DNA from: Lasioglossum baleicum
Taxonomy: Eukaryota; Arthropoda; Insecta; Hymenoptera; Halictidae
Assembly: GCF_051020765.1 (NCBI RefSeq)
Contig: NW_027469191.1
Span: forward strand, 248,001-312,000
DNA length: 64,000 nucleotides
Direction: 5' to 3'
Of this stretch, positions 1 to 13,000 are shown piece by piece. The notes beneath the pieces were generated by a model. It did no database searches, was not told the origin of the DNA, and was given only the letters and a program-made list of their open reading frames with translations. The translations under genes and the position numbers were made by a program. Positions within the stretch are counted from its first letter, which is position 1; each line of letters begins with the position of its first letter.

Positions 1-554
1 TGTCGAGAGTATAACTTCGTGTTCAATATGCCAAATTTGTATATATTTTTGTGACGGTACCGTTAGTTTCATGTGTGAATTCGTAGATCGAGTGTCAATC
101 CGATGGAGAACGTTACCACCAACTTTGAGAATAGAACGGCTATGCCATTAGCTTTACCTATCCAATGTATACGAGAGTCAAACCAAATATTCCGGGAATA
201 AATCCGCTGAATAGTATTGCAAGATACACCATTATTCGCGGTTTGTATACTAAAATTGAACGTCAAACTGTTTGAAGACGTTACACATTGATATAGCGTC
301 GAACCATTAACGAAGGCCTCAACTTCCTAAGTACTAAACGGTTGTAGAGAGTATCTTGCTTAGAGTTCAGGGACACAAATTACTAGATATTTTAGCAAAC
401 GGAGATCTTATTTATATGTATGACTAGCTAAGTCGAGAGACAAACCGTTGTAGATCGTTACCACCATCTTTCAGATCCAAACGGCTAAGTCAGTAGCGTC
501 ACATATCCCGTGATTCCAAGAGTCAAACCAGGTATTGCAGAAGCATTTCCGCTG

Positions 555-800
555 AACACTATAGAAATTAGTATTCATTTCTGTTACGGCACGTTAATTT
601 CATGAGAATTATACGATCGATGGTAAAACCGTTCGAGAACGTTTCCGCCACCTTTGAGAGTCGAGCGGATAGGTCAATAGCTCCTACTATCCAATGATTC
701 CCAGAGTCTAAACTGGTAATCCGAGCGTCAATAGCGTCACACCGCGCGGGAACGTAACTAATTGCTATAAAGTCAAACGTTTTACCGAATGAATTAGAAG
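555..800 (+). repeat. Rearranged family A units with three internal deletions
   Basis: The repeat phase jumps three times within 250 bp. Near 565 the sequence passes from the CGCTGAACA part of a1 straight to the ATTAGTATTCATTT part of a2, skipping more than 100 bp. Near 693 it jumps from a CTGGTAATCC motif in a1 to the start of a2. Near 790 it jumps from TTTTACCGAA in a2 to GAATTAGAAGA close to the a2 end. This stretch explains the irregular anchor spacing between about 350 and 1100. Confidence 0.75.
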
Positions 801-3800
801 ACAGAGGGTCAAACCGTCCGAGAACGTTGCACCCTTCTGTGAGAGACGAACGGCTAAGTCATTTGTCTCACGTATCCTGCGATTGAGAGAGTCAAGGCAG
901 GTATTCCGGGAGTAGAGCCGTTGAACAGTATTCGCCATAGACATACTAATTAACGGTTTGATTATTAAAATTGAGCGTCAAACCGTTTGTGAACGTTATC
1001 AATTGTTATCAATTAACGTTATCAATTGTGATCGTTATAATGTCAAACGCTTTACCGAAGACGGTACCCTCCGCGAACGTTACCCGCTTCATCCAGAGTA
1101 TAACTTTGTGTTCGAAAGATCATATTAATAAATATCTTAGTGACGGGGTCCATACTATCATTATGAATAAGAAGATCGAATGTCAAGCCCTTCGAGAAAG
1201 TTACCACCTTCTTTGAATATAGAAAGGCTAAGTCAACAGCTTCACCTATCCAGTGATTCGAAGAGTCAAACCAGGTATTCCGGGAGTAAATACGATGTAC
1301 CGTATTGGCAGTAAATATCTTCATTCACAGTATGAAAAATAAAGTTCAGATTCACACACGAAATGAATATTAAAGAACAGAGTAAACCGCAGGAGAACGT
1401 TCCCAATTTCTAGTACGCCATACTCCATACCGGATACGCTACCTTTCGAGAAAGTAACCCGCTATATCGTGGGTATATCTTCCGTTTCGGGGAAACAATT
1501 TAGTAGACATTTTTTCTCCGCCCACCTTAATGTCATGTATTAATAGGAACATCAGGGGTCATACCGGGTTGGAACGTTACAACCGTCCTTGCTAGTCGAT
1601 CAGCTAAGTCTGTAGCTTCACCTATCCTGTTTTCCGAAAGTCAAACCAGGTATTCCGCGAGGTAATCCGCATAACAGTATTGGCATTAGACACCTAAATT
1701 CTCGGTTTGAATATTATAGTAGATCGTCAAACCCTTTGAGAGCATTACCAGTTTGTATGAAGTCAAAGGTTTTACTGATGGTCTCACCTTCCGAGAACCG
1801 ATCCCGCTGTATCGAGAGTATATTTTCGCGATGAGAGAATCACATTAGTATACACTATAGTGATGACATCCTAATTTCATGTATCAATTAGATTGTCGAG
1901 GGTAACACATTTCGAGACCGTTACCAACTCGTATGATATTTCAAAACCTAAGGGTGTAGCTTCACCTATCCTGCGAATCCGAGAGGCAAACCAGGTATTC
2001 CAGGGGTTAATCCGCTGAACATTATTGGTAATACACAACTTAATTCACGGTTTGCATATTGAAATAGTCGTGAAACTGTTTGAGAACGTTACCAATTGCT
2101 ATAAAGTCAAATACTTCACCGAAGGCAATACCCTCCGAGAAAATAACTCGCTCTATCGAGGGTATAACTTCGTGTTCAGAGAAAGAAATTAGAATTCATA
2201 CAGTGATGGCACCTTAAATTCGTGTATGAATTAGACGATCGGCGGTCATACCTTTCGAGGACGTTACCACCTTCTGTGAGAGACAGACTGCTAAGCCAAT
2301 ATCTTCACCTACCCTGTGTTTCGGAGAGTCAAACCAGGTATTCTGGGCGTAAGGCCGCTGACGAATTTTGGCAATAGACATCATTATTCTCGGATTGATT
2401 ATTACAGTAGAGCATCAAACTGATTGAGAACGATACAAATTCTTATGAAGTCGAACACTTTACCGATGGCCTTACCCTCGAATAAAGAGACTCGCCGTTT
2501 CGAGAGTAGACCTTCGTTTTCAGAGAAAGAAATTAGTCCTCACTTCAGTCTTGGGCACCGTAACTCCATGTATGAATTAAATTTTCGAGGGTGTAACATT
2601 TCGTGAATGTGACCGCCTTCTCTGAGAGACGAACGCCTAACTCAATATCTTCACTTATCCATTGTTCGGAGAGACAAACCTGGTATTCCGGGACAAAGTC
2701 CGCTGAAGAGTTTCGGCAACAGACTCCTTAATTCACGGTATTATTATTACAGTAAGGCGTCAAACTGTTCGAGAGCGTAACCAATTGGTATAAAGTCAAA
2801 CGCTTTACCGAAGGCCATACTCTCGGAAAAAGTAACCTGCTTCATTCTCGAGAGTATAGCTTCGTGTTTACAGAAAATCGTTAGAGCATATTTTAGTGAT
2901 GCTACCTTAAAATCATGTAAGAATTAGAATATAGAGGGTCAAACCGTTCGAGACAGTCATCTCCTTCTTTGACAATTGAACGGCTTTGTCAATAACTTCA
3001 CCAAACCTGTGTTTCCGAGATTCAAACAAGGTATTCCGCGAGAAAATTCGCCGCACAGTATGGCTTTAGATACCCTATTTCGCAGTATGAATAATAAATC
3101 AGAGGTTCAAACAGTGGAACAATGTTGCGTATAGTTAGAGAGTCACACTTTATAAAGATGGTCTTAGCTTACGAAAAGCTATCGCGCTGTATCGAGGGTA
3201 TGTCTTCGTGTTCATAGAAGCAAACTATTATACTTTTTAGTGTCGGGCACCCTAATTTCATTTATGAATTAGAAGATCGACGGTCAAACTTTAAGGGAAG
3301 GATACCACTTTCTTTGCGGGTGAAATGGCTAAGTTCATAGCATAACGCATACAGCGATACCGAGAATCAAACGATGTATTCCGGGGTAAATCCGCTGCGG
3401 AGTATTGGCCTTAGACTCCATGTCTCACTGTATAAATATTAAAGTACAGAGCCATTCCGTTTGATGACGTTACCAATTTGAATAAAGCCAAATGTTTTAC
3501 TGAATCCCTTACCCTCCGAAGCATATCGCATTATATCGAGAGTATAACTTGGTCTTTAGCGGAAGAAATGTGAATACATTTTAGAGACGGTTACCATGTC
3601 TCCTGTATGAATAAGAAAATCGATGTTTTAAACCGTTCGAGAACGTTTCCACCTTCTTTGAGAGACGAACTGCCAAGTCGATAGCTTCACCAATTCCAAG
3701 AATCCAAGAGTCACATTAGATATTCCGATAGTAGGCCCGCTGAAGAGCATTGGCAAATGACACCTGAATTCACGGCATGAGCATTAAAGTAGGAAGTCAA

Positions 3801-6764
3801 ATCGTTGGAAAACATTACAAATTGTTCCAGAGTCATCCTTTTTACAGACCACGTTACCTTTCGAGAACGTATGTCGCTGTATCGAGAGTGTGACTTCGCG
3901 GCAAAAGAAACAAATTAACATACACCTGAGCGACGGCAAGCTTAATTTGATGTTTGAATCAGGAGATCGAGTGTCAAATCGTTCGAGCACGATACTACTT
4001 TCTTCGACAGGCGAACGGCTATGGCAATAGCTTCACCTGTCCTTTGTTTCCATGAGCCGAACCAGGTTGTACGTGAATGAATTAGATGCAACGTGTTCTC
4101 AATAGACGCCTTAATGTACGGTTCGAATAATACAGTAGGGCGACAAACGCTCGGTGGTCACAACCAATTCGTATAAAGTCATTCTTCTTACCGAATACCA
4201 TACCCACCGAGAATATTAACCCGCTAAAGGGAGTATCTTGCTCGTTGTTGACGCAAATATATTGGAGGACATTTTAGCAGACGGACACCGTATTTTCATG
4301 CATGAATAGCAAAAGCGAAAGTTACACCGTACGAGAAAGTTACCACCTTCTCTAAAAATAGAACGCCTGAGTCGATAGCTTCTCCAATTGCTGCGATTCC
4401 GGTAGTCAAACCAGATATTCCTTGAGTAAATCAGCTGAGCAGTATTGGTAATAAGCACCTTCATTCATGGTTTGAATATTACAATCATACGTAAAGCCGC
4501 TTGAGAAAGTCAGCAATTGCAGCAAAGTTAAATGCATTACCGATGGCCTTGCCCTTGGGGAATCAAAACTCGCCGTTCCGAGAGTATTACTTCGTGATCA
4601 GGGAAAGAAATAAGTCCACATTTCAGTGGCGGTCACCGGAACTCCATGTATGAATTAAAAGATGGAGAGTCAAACCCAACGAGAACGATACCGCCGTATG
4701 CAAGAGACGAACGGCTAAGACAATAGCTTCACCTATCCCGTGATTCCGGGAGCCAACTAGGAAAAACTGAGAATAAGTCCGCTGAAGAGTGTTGGCAATA
4801 GGGACTTTAATTCACAATTTGAATATTAAAGTAGAGCGTCAAAGCGATTGCGAGCGTTACCAATTGGTATAAAGTCAATCGCTCTACCGAAGGCCTTATC
4901 ATCCGCGAACCTCACCGTCTTCGTCGTGAGTATATGTTCTTGTTCAGAGAAAGAAAGTAGTATTCAATTCAGTGATGGGTACCGCGACTTCATACATGAA
5001 TTAGAAGATCGAGGGTCAAACTGTTCAAGAACGTTACCTCCATTTTTCAGATTCGAACGGGTATGTCAATATCTTCAGCCATTCCGAGATTCCGACAGTC
5101 AATCCAGGTATTCCGTGTGCGAATCTGCTGAACTGCATCATCAACAGACACATTAATTCACAGTTTCAATATTAAAATAGAGCGTAACACCTCGTGTGAA
5201 CGTTATCAATTGCCATAAAGTCAAACGTATCACCGAATGCCTAACAGTCTGAGAAGCTAACCCGCCATATCTAGAGTATAGATACGTTTTTATGGATATA
5301 CATTATTAACCATCTCAGTGTCGAGGATAGTAATTTCATTATGAATAAGGAGAACGAGGGTCAAACCGTTCCACAACGTTACCACCATCATCGAGAACCG
5401 AACTTCGAGATCAATAACTACAACCATCTTGTGGTTCCGAAGGTCAAACAAAATAATCCAGGAATCAATCCGGTTTACACTACAGGCAACGGAGACCTTA
5501 ATTCACGGTATGAATATTAAGATTGTGCGCTCAAACCATTGTAGAACTTTACCTATTGATGTAAAGTCAAACTTTTCACAGAATGCCTTACCTATCGTGA
5601 ACCAAACCCGCCGTATCGAGAGTATCACTTTGTGCTGAATGGGACACATTAGTTTTCAGTTTAGGAACTGGCATCCTAATATCATGTATGGATTAGAAAA
5701 TCGTCATGCAAACGGCTCGAGAACGTTACCACCTTTTCTAGGATTCAAAAGGCTAAGCTAATAGCATCATGTACACTGCGATTCCGAAAGGCAAACTCGT
5801 TACTCCGGGAGTAAATGCCCCGTACATTTTTGGCAAAGAATACCTTAATTCTCGGAATGAATATTAATGCAGACCGTCAAACTGTTACAGAGCGTTACAT
5901 AATTGTATAAAGTTATACGTTTTACAGAAGATCTAACCATCATAGACGATAACCCTCTATATCCGGTGTTCTACTTCGTGTTTCGAGAAGCAAATTAGAG
6001 CACATTTTGTAGTCGAGCACCTTAATTTCATTCATGAATTAGAAGATCGAGGGACAAACCGTACAAGAATGCTACCACCTTCTTCGAGTGTCGAACTGCT
6101 AACTGAATAGCTTCACCTATCCTGTGATTCGGAGAGACAAGCCAGGTATTCCTAGATTAAATCCGTTGAACATGTATTAGCAATAGGGACCTTATATCAC
6201 GCTTTGAATACTAATGCAGACAGTAAAGCCGTTGTTGAAAATGACATATAGGCGTAGGGTCAAACTCGTTACAGAATGCCTCACCATCCGAAAAACTAAT
6301 TCGCTGTACGGGAGCACTACACCGTATGCAGAAGTACGAACTAGTACACATTTTAGTGACGAGCACCTTCATTTCATGCGTGAATTAGAATATTGATGGT
6401 CAAATTGATCGAGATCGTTACCACCTTCTTTGAGAGTCGAACTGCTAAGTCAATAGCATCACGTATCCTGCGCTTTCGAAAGTCACACCAGGTAATCAGA
6501 GAGTATGTGCGCTGTACAGTATCAGGAATCGACATCTCATTCCGCGGTATGAATGTTAAGGGTCAGGGTCAAAACGTTGCAGAACGTTACCTATTGGTTT
6601 AATGTCAAAAGTTTCACCGAAGGACTTACCTTCCGAGATGCTAGCCCCCAGTATCGACAGTACAACTTCCTGTATACAGTAGAGAATGAGCATACATTTT
6701 AGTGGCGGCCCCTTTATTTCGTGTACGAATTAGAAGATCGAGTGTCAAATCACTCGAGATCGTT

Positions 6765-6800
6765 ACCACCTCCTGTTCGTGCCTGTGGTTCTGCGAGGCA
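6765..6800 (+). repeat. Short internal deletion in a family A half-monomer
   Basis: The a1 half reads ACCACCTCCTG and then TTCGTGCCTGTGGTTCTG. The usual stretch with GAGAGTCGAACGGCTAAG and CAATAGCTTCACC (about 35-40 bp) is missing. The rest of the unit is normal. Confidence 0.6.
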
Positions 6801-7429
6801 ATCGTGGTATTCCGGGAGTAAGCCCGCTGAATAGCATTGGCAAATGGCACCTGAATTCTCGGCATGAGCATTGCAGTAGGAGTAAAATCGTCGGAGAACA
6901 TTACCAATTGCTATAAAGTCATTCTTTTTACGGAATATGTTACCCTCCGAGAACGTTTCCAGCTGTATCGTAAGTACAGCTTCGTGTCTAGAGATTCACA
7001 TTAGTCTACAATATAGTGATGCCATCTTCATTTCACGTATGAATTACAATGTCGAGGGTGACGCAGTTCGATACCGTTACCAACTTCCACGATATTCGAA
7101 AACCTAAGGGAATAGCTTCACCCATCCTGCGATTCCGAGAGTCACACCAGGTATTCCAGGAGTAAATCCGCTGAACACTATTGGTAATCAATACCATAAA
7201 ACGCGGTGTGAATATTAAACCAGAGCATCAAACCGTTGTACAGCTTTACCTATTCGTACAGTGACAAATATTTCACCGAAGACCTTACATTCCCTGAAGC
7301 TTTCCCGCTCTATCGAGAGTACAACTTCGTGTTCATAGAAGCAAGTTAGTATAGATTTTAGTGTCGGGCACCATAATATCATGTGTGAATTCGAAGATCC
7401 AGTGTCAAAGCTTAAGAGAACGTGACTAC

Positions 7430-7500
7430 CTTCCTTGAGATTCGAACAGCTAACATCAGAGCTTCTTTGAGAATCTTCTTTGAGAAACGGCTAAGACAAT
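7430..7500 (+). repeat. Unit with internal ~35 bp duplication, paired with 9567-9625
   Basis: After CTTCCTTGAGATTCGAACAG the a1 half steps back and repeats a TTCTTTGAGA..ACGGCTAAG segment. The same back-step after CTTCCTTGAGATTGGAGCAG occurs at 9567, about six units downstream. Both copies are preceded by a matching ATGTGTGAATTC and a CAG motif. The two units are therefore higher-order copies of each other and not independent events. Confidence 0.65.
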
Positions 7501-8219
7501 AGCATGACATATCCTGTGATTTGGAAAGTCAAAGCAGGCATTGGGGGAGTAAATTAGCAGTGCAGTATTAGCAACAGACACCTTAATTCTCGGTTAGAAT
7601 ATTAAAATACACCGTCGCACCGTTTGAGAACGCAACCAATTGGTACAAAAGTTAAAAGTCATACTGACGATTTTAACTTCCGCGAGCCGTGCCCGCTACA
7701 TAGGGAGTGTAATTTCGTGTTCAGAGAAAGGAACATGTAACCATTTCAGTGACGGGTACCTTATTTTCATGGAAGAATTAGAAGATCGTGTGTCAAATCA
7801 CTGCAGATCGTTACCAACTCCTTTAAGTGTCGAACCGCTGCGTCATCAGCTTCACCCGCAGTTGTGTTTCCAAGCGTCAGGCCTGGTATTCCAGGAGTAA
7901 ATCCGCTGAGCTGTATTGGCGATAGAAACATTAATTCACCGCATGAATATTAAAGTAGAGGGTCAAACCGACGGTGATCATTACAGGTAGGTTTAAAGTC
8001 ATTCTTTTTGTGGATTGCCTTACCTTCCGAGAAGATAACAGGCAGCAGGGTGTATGTTGCATCGTGTTCATGGAAACAAATTAGTATTCATATTAGTGTT
8101 GGGAGCATTAGTTTCATGTACGAATGAGTAGATCGCGAGGATAACCGTTCCAGAACGATACCAACTTCATAGAGAATCGCACATATATGGCAATAACTTC
8201 ACCTGTCCTGCAAGTCCGA

Positions 8220-8272
8220 GAGCAATACCTGGTATCGCCGCAGTACACCAAACCAGGAATGCTAGGAGTTAG
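8220..8272 (+). repeat. Local ~25 bp duplication inside a family A unit
   Basis: The stretch that normally reads CAAACCAGGTATTCCGGGAG occurs twice in succession in diverged form, first as AATACCTGGTATCGCCGCAG and then as CAAACCAGGAATGCTAGGAG. This is a small slippage-type duplication. Confidence 0.6.
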
Positions 8273-10007
8273 GAACAGCATTGGAAATTAACACCTGAAC
8301 TGTCGGCATGAGCATCAAAGTAGGGAGTCAATTCGTCGGAGAACATTCCTAATTGTTATAAAGTCATTCTTTTTATAGAATAAGTTACCTTCCGAGATCG
8401 TATCCCGCTGTACCGAGAGCACAACTTCATGTTCAGAGAAGCACATTGGTATACATTTTAGTAAAGGGTACCATAGTTTCATGTATGAATTACAAAATCG
8501 ATGGTCAAACGGTACCAGAACGATACTACGTCCGTTGAGAGACACAAACCTAAATCAGCAGCACCACCTAAACTATTACTCCGCGAGATAAACCAGGTAT
8601 TCCTGGAGTAAATGCGCAGAACAGTATTCGCAATAGACACCCTAATTCATGGCGCGAGTATTAAAGTATAGTGTCCAACCGTTGTAGAACGTTCCTAATT
8701 CATATAGATTCAAACTTTTTACCGATGCCATATCTTCCGAGAAGCTATCCTGCTGCATCGAGTGTATAAATTCGTGATCACATATACAAATTGGTATAAA
8801 TATAAGTGACGGGTACCTTAATTTCACGTATGAATTAGAGGATCTAGTGTCAAACAATTCGAGAACGTTACCACCATGTTTGAGAGTCGAATGGCTGAGT
8901 CAATAGATTCATCTACCCTGTGATCCCGTGGAGTCAAACCTGGTATTCCAGGCGGAATCAGCTGAACGGTATTGACAATAGACGCCTTAATTTACGGTGT
9001 CAATATTAAGGTAGAACGTATAACAGTTTGAGAACGTTACCAATTGGCATAACGACATACTATTTACTTGATACCTTACCTTCAGAGAACATAATCCGCT
9101 GTTTCGAGGGTATAACTTCGTGTCTAGCGAAACCAATTAGTATACATTTTAGTGACGGGCTCCATAATGTAGTGTATGAATTAGAAGATCGATAGTCAAA
9201 TGTTTCGAGAATGTCGCCACCATTATTGACGCTCGGACTTCTAAGTCAGTAGCTTCATCTGTCCTCTGATTCCGAGGGTAGTGCCAGGTATTCCTGTAAT
9301 AATCCGCTGAGTAAGTTTTGGCAATGGATAGCATATTTGACGCTATGAACATTATGGCAGAGCATCAAACCGTTGTAGAGCATTACCTTTTCGTATAGAG
9401 TCAAACGCTTTACCGAAGAGCTAGCCATCCGTGAAGTTAACCCTCTGTATCGAGAGTATAACTTCGTGTTCAGAGAAGCAAGATCGTATACATTTTGGTG
9501 ACGGCTACATTAGTATCATGTGTGAATTCTGTGTTCCAGGGAAAGACGGTTTGAGAATGTGATCACCTTCCTTGAGATTGGAGCAGCTAAGGGAATAGCA
9601 TCTTTGAGAGTCGAACGGACAAGTCAGTAGCTTCAGCTATCCTGTGACGCCGAGAGTGACACCGTGTATCTCAGCAGTAAATATGCTCAACAGTTATGGC
9701 AACAGACACCTCAATTGACGCTGTGATTATTAAAGTAGAGAGTCAAATCGCGGAAGTACGTAACGTATTCCTCTAGAGTCAAACTCTTTCCCGAAGGCCT
9801 AACCACCAGAGATGCTAACCCGCTGTATCGAGCATATAACACCGTGTTCAGTGAAACAAACTACGAAAAATTCTAATGTCGGCCACCATATCCGGCCGCC
9901 TTGCTTGAATGACACACTTATAAGTCAATAGCTACACCTATCCCTTGATTCCGAGAGGCAATTCTGAAATTACACGAGTAAATGCGCTGAACGGTATAGG
10001 TTTGACG

Positions 10008-13000
10008 GTTGTTCTCAACCTGTTTGTCGCTTTACTTTTCTATTCAAACCGTGAATTAAAGTGTCTATTGCCAATACGATTCACCGGATTTACTCCGGGG
10101 CACTTGGTTTGACTACCGGGATCGCAGTGTTTGTGAAGCTATTTACTTGGACGCTCAGATATCAAAGAAAGTGGTCATGTTATCGAAAGGCGTGATATTC
10201 GAACTTCTAATTCAGGCATGAAGTTAATGTGCACGCCATTTAAACGAATACTAATTACTTTCTCTGAACATGAAGTTATACTCTCGATGAAGCGCGCGAA
10301 TTTCGCGGAAGGTTAGGTCTTCAGTAAATCGTTTGTCTTTATTGCAATTTGTATCGTTCTCAAACGACGTGGCGCTCTATATTAATATTCAAAACGTGAC
10401 TTAAGTTGTCTATTGTCAACACACAGCAGCGGAATTACTCCAGGAAAACGTGGTTTGTCACCCGGAATTACAGAATAGGGGTAGCTATTGCCATCGCCGC
10501 TCGAATGTCAAGGGCGGTGGAAACGTTCTCGAACTGTGACATACGACCTTCAAATTCAAACAAGAAGTAAAAGTGCCCGTCACTGAAATCAATATTAAGT
10601 TCCATCTCCGAGTACGAAGTTATACTCTGGATACAAAAGGTTTGGTTCTCCGAATGTAAGGTATTCGGTAAATAGAATTAGTTTACACCAATTAGTAATG
10701 TTCATAGACGGTTTGACTTTCTACATTAATATTCATACTGTTAATTAAGGTGCCAATTTCCACTACTGTTCAGCGGATTTACTCCTGGAATACCTTGTAT
10801 GACCCTCGGAATCGCATGATAGATGATGCTATGGACTAAGCCGACCGACTCTCAAGGAATGTGGTGCCGCTATCCATCGGCTTGACACCCGATCTTGTAC
10901 TTCATACAGGAAATTAAGTTGCTGTGACCAAGGTGTATACTGATTTGCTTCTTTGAACACGAAGTTATACTCTCGATACAGTTGGTTATTTTCATGGAAG
11001 GTAATGTCGTCGGTTAGAAGTTTGACTCTATTCATATAGGTAACGACCCACGACGGTTTGACAGTCGATTTTTCCATTAATGCACGACAATAAGGTGCCC
11101 GCCACTAAAATGTTTAATAACGTGTTTCTGTGATCACGAAGTTATACTTTCGATACAGCGGGTTTGGTTTTCTGAAGGAACGGTCTTCTGTAAAAAGTTG
11201 GACATTATTCCAATAGGTAACGTACTCTAAAGGTTTGAAGGTCTACTATAGTATGCATATCTTGAATTAACATGTCCACTGGTTGCTCTGCTCCGTGGAT
11301 TTAATCCCGGAGTACGTGATCTGACTATCGGAATCAGAGGAAAGGTTAAGCTGTTCGACTTGGCTGTTCGACTCCCGAAGAAGGCTATAACGTTCTCGGG
11401 CGGTTTTATTCTAGATTTTGGAATTAAATCAAGAAACTGTTGTGCCCGTCTGCTAGTTTGTCTGCTAGTTAGTTACCGTGAACATTAGACAAGACACTGG
11501 CTACAGTGCAATATGTTCTCGGAAGGGAGGACATTCGGTAAATATAATAACACTATGACAATTGGTAATGTTCTACAACGGTTTTTACTCTGTACCTTAA
11601 CATCTACAGCCGGAAATTGGGTGTCTAATGCCTTGTGCTGTACGGCTGATTTACTCCCGTTGTACCTGATTGGTCTCATGCAAGCACACGAAAGGCGAAA
11701 CTATAGACTTATCCGTTCGAAATTCAAACAGGGTGATAACGTTCACGAATGGATTGAACATCGATTTTCTGATTCCTACATTAAATTACGGAGACCGTCC
11801 CTAAAATGTATACTAATTTGCTCCTCTGAATACGAAGTCATACTCTCGACACAGCGGGTTAGCTTCTCGGAAGTTACGGCCTTCGGTGAGAAGTTAGACT
11901 CTATACGAATAGGAAACGATGTACAGCTGTGCGACTCAGTACATTAATATTCACACCGGGTAGTATGGCTCTTAATGCCGTTATTGTACAGCGGACTTAC
12001 ACCGGGTATATCTGGTATGACTCTCGGAATCGCAGAATAGGGGAAGCTATTGACTTAGCCGTTCGACTCTCAAAGAAGGAGGCAACTTTCTCGAACAGAT
12101 CGACTCCCATATTCTATATGTACATGCAGATAAAGATCCCGTCTTCTAAAATGTCGACTAATATGCTTTCATGAATAATAACAGGACACTACCTACATCG
12201 GAATATGTTTCATGGGTGGTAAGGCGTTCGGTAAATAGATTGACTGCATACAAACAGGAAACGTTCATGACCGGTTTGGCGTCCTACATTAACACTCAAC
12301 ACGTGAATTATTGTGCCTATTGCCAATACATTTCAGCCGATTTACTCCTGAAATACCTCTCTTCACAATCGGAATCACAAGATGGGTGAAGCTGTTGACT
12401 CCGCCATTCGACTCGCACAAATGGTGGTAACGATCCGGAACGGTTTGATCCCCAGTCACCTAATTCCTGCATGAAATAAGGGTGCCCGTCACTAAAAGCT
12501 AAACTAATTTTCTTTTCTATACACGAAGTTATACTGTCGATACTGCGAGTTACTTTTTCAGATGATAAGGCATTCGATAAAACGTTCGACTACGTACCAA
12601 TAGGTAACGATCTACAACGATATGACGCTCTACAGGAATATTGATCCAGTGAATTAAGGTGTTTATTACCAGTTCTCTTCACTGGATATACTACTGGAAT
12701 ACCTGGTTTGACTCTCGGAAAAATTGGACAGGTGATGCTATTGACATAGCCGTTCGACTCCCAAAGAAGCTGGTATTCTACTCTGACAGGTTGACACACG
12801 ATTTTGATATTTGTACATGAAAATGTGCAGTACGATTGCAAAAATATCTACTAATTCGTTTTCATGAACAATAAGTAAGGCACTCTATACGGCGGGTTAG
12901 GTTCTCCCAAGGTAAGGTATTCGGTACGAGAATGACTTCATACGAATAGGTACTTTTCTCCGACGGATTGACATTTTGCTATAATATTCATACCGAGAAT

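Larger units (their letters stand above)
1..9998 (+). repeat. Family A satellite array, + orientation (block 1)
   Basis: About 29 tandem units. The recurring anchor CGAGAGTATAACTTCGTG and its variants occurs near 4, 346, 1093, 1468, 1813, 2157, 2501, 2849, 3193, 3537, 3883 and 4230. Typical spacing is 342-348 bp, with one interval of 375 bp and a disturbed stretch at 555-800. Each unit holds two related halves: a1, containing GCTTCACCTATCCTGTGATT, and a2, containing ACCAATTGGTATAAAGTC. Neighbouring copies differ at many sites and by small indels, so the array is old and not freshly amplified. It ends in mid-unit just after a CGCTGAACGG-like motif, where the same family resumes on the other strand. 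No gene is visible. Confidence 0.92.

Noticed and set aside
11513..11947. Longest open frame (144 codons) as a gene
   Set aside because: It lies wholly in diverged family A repeats. It has no recognisable domain, similar frames recur in other units with shifting starts and stops, and no supporting signals are visible.
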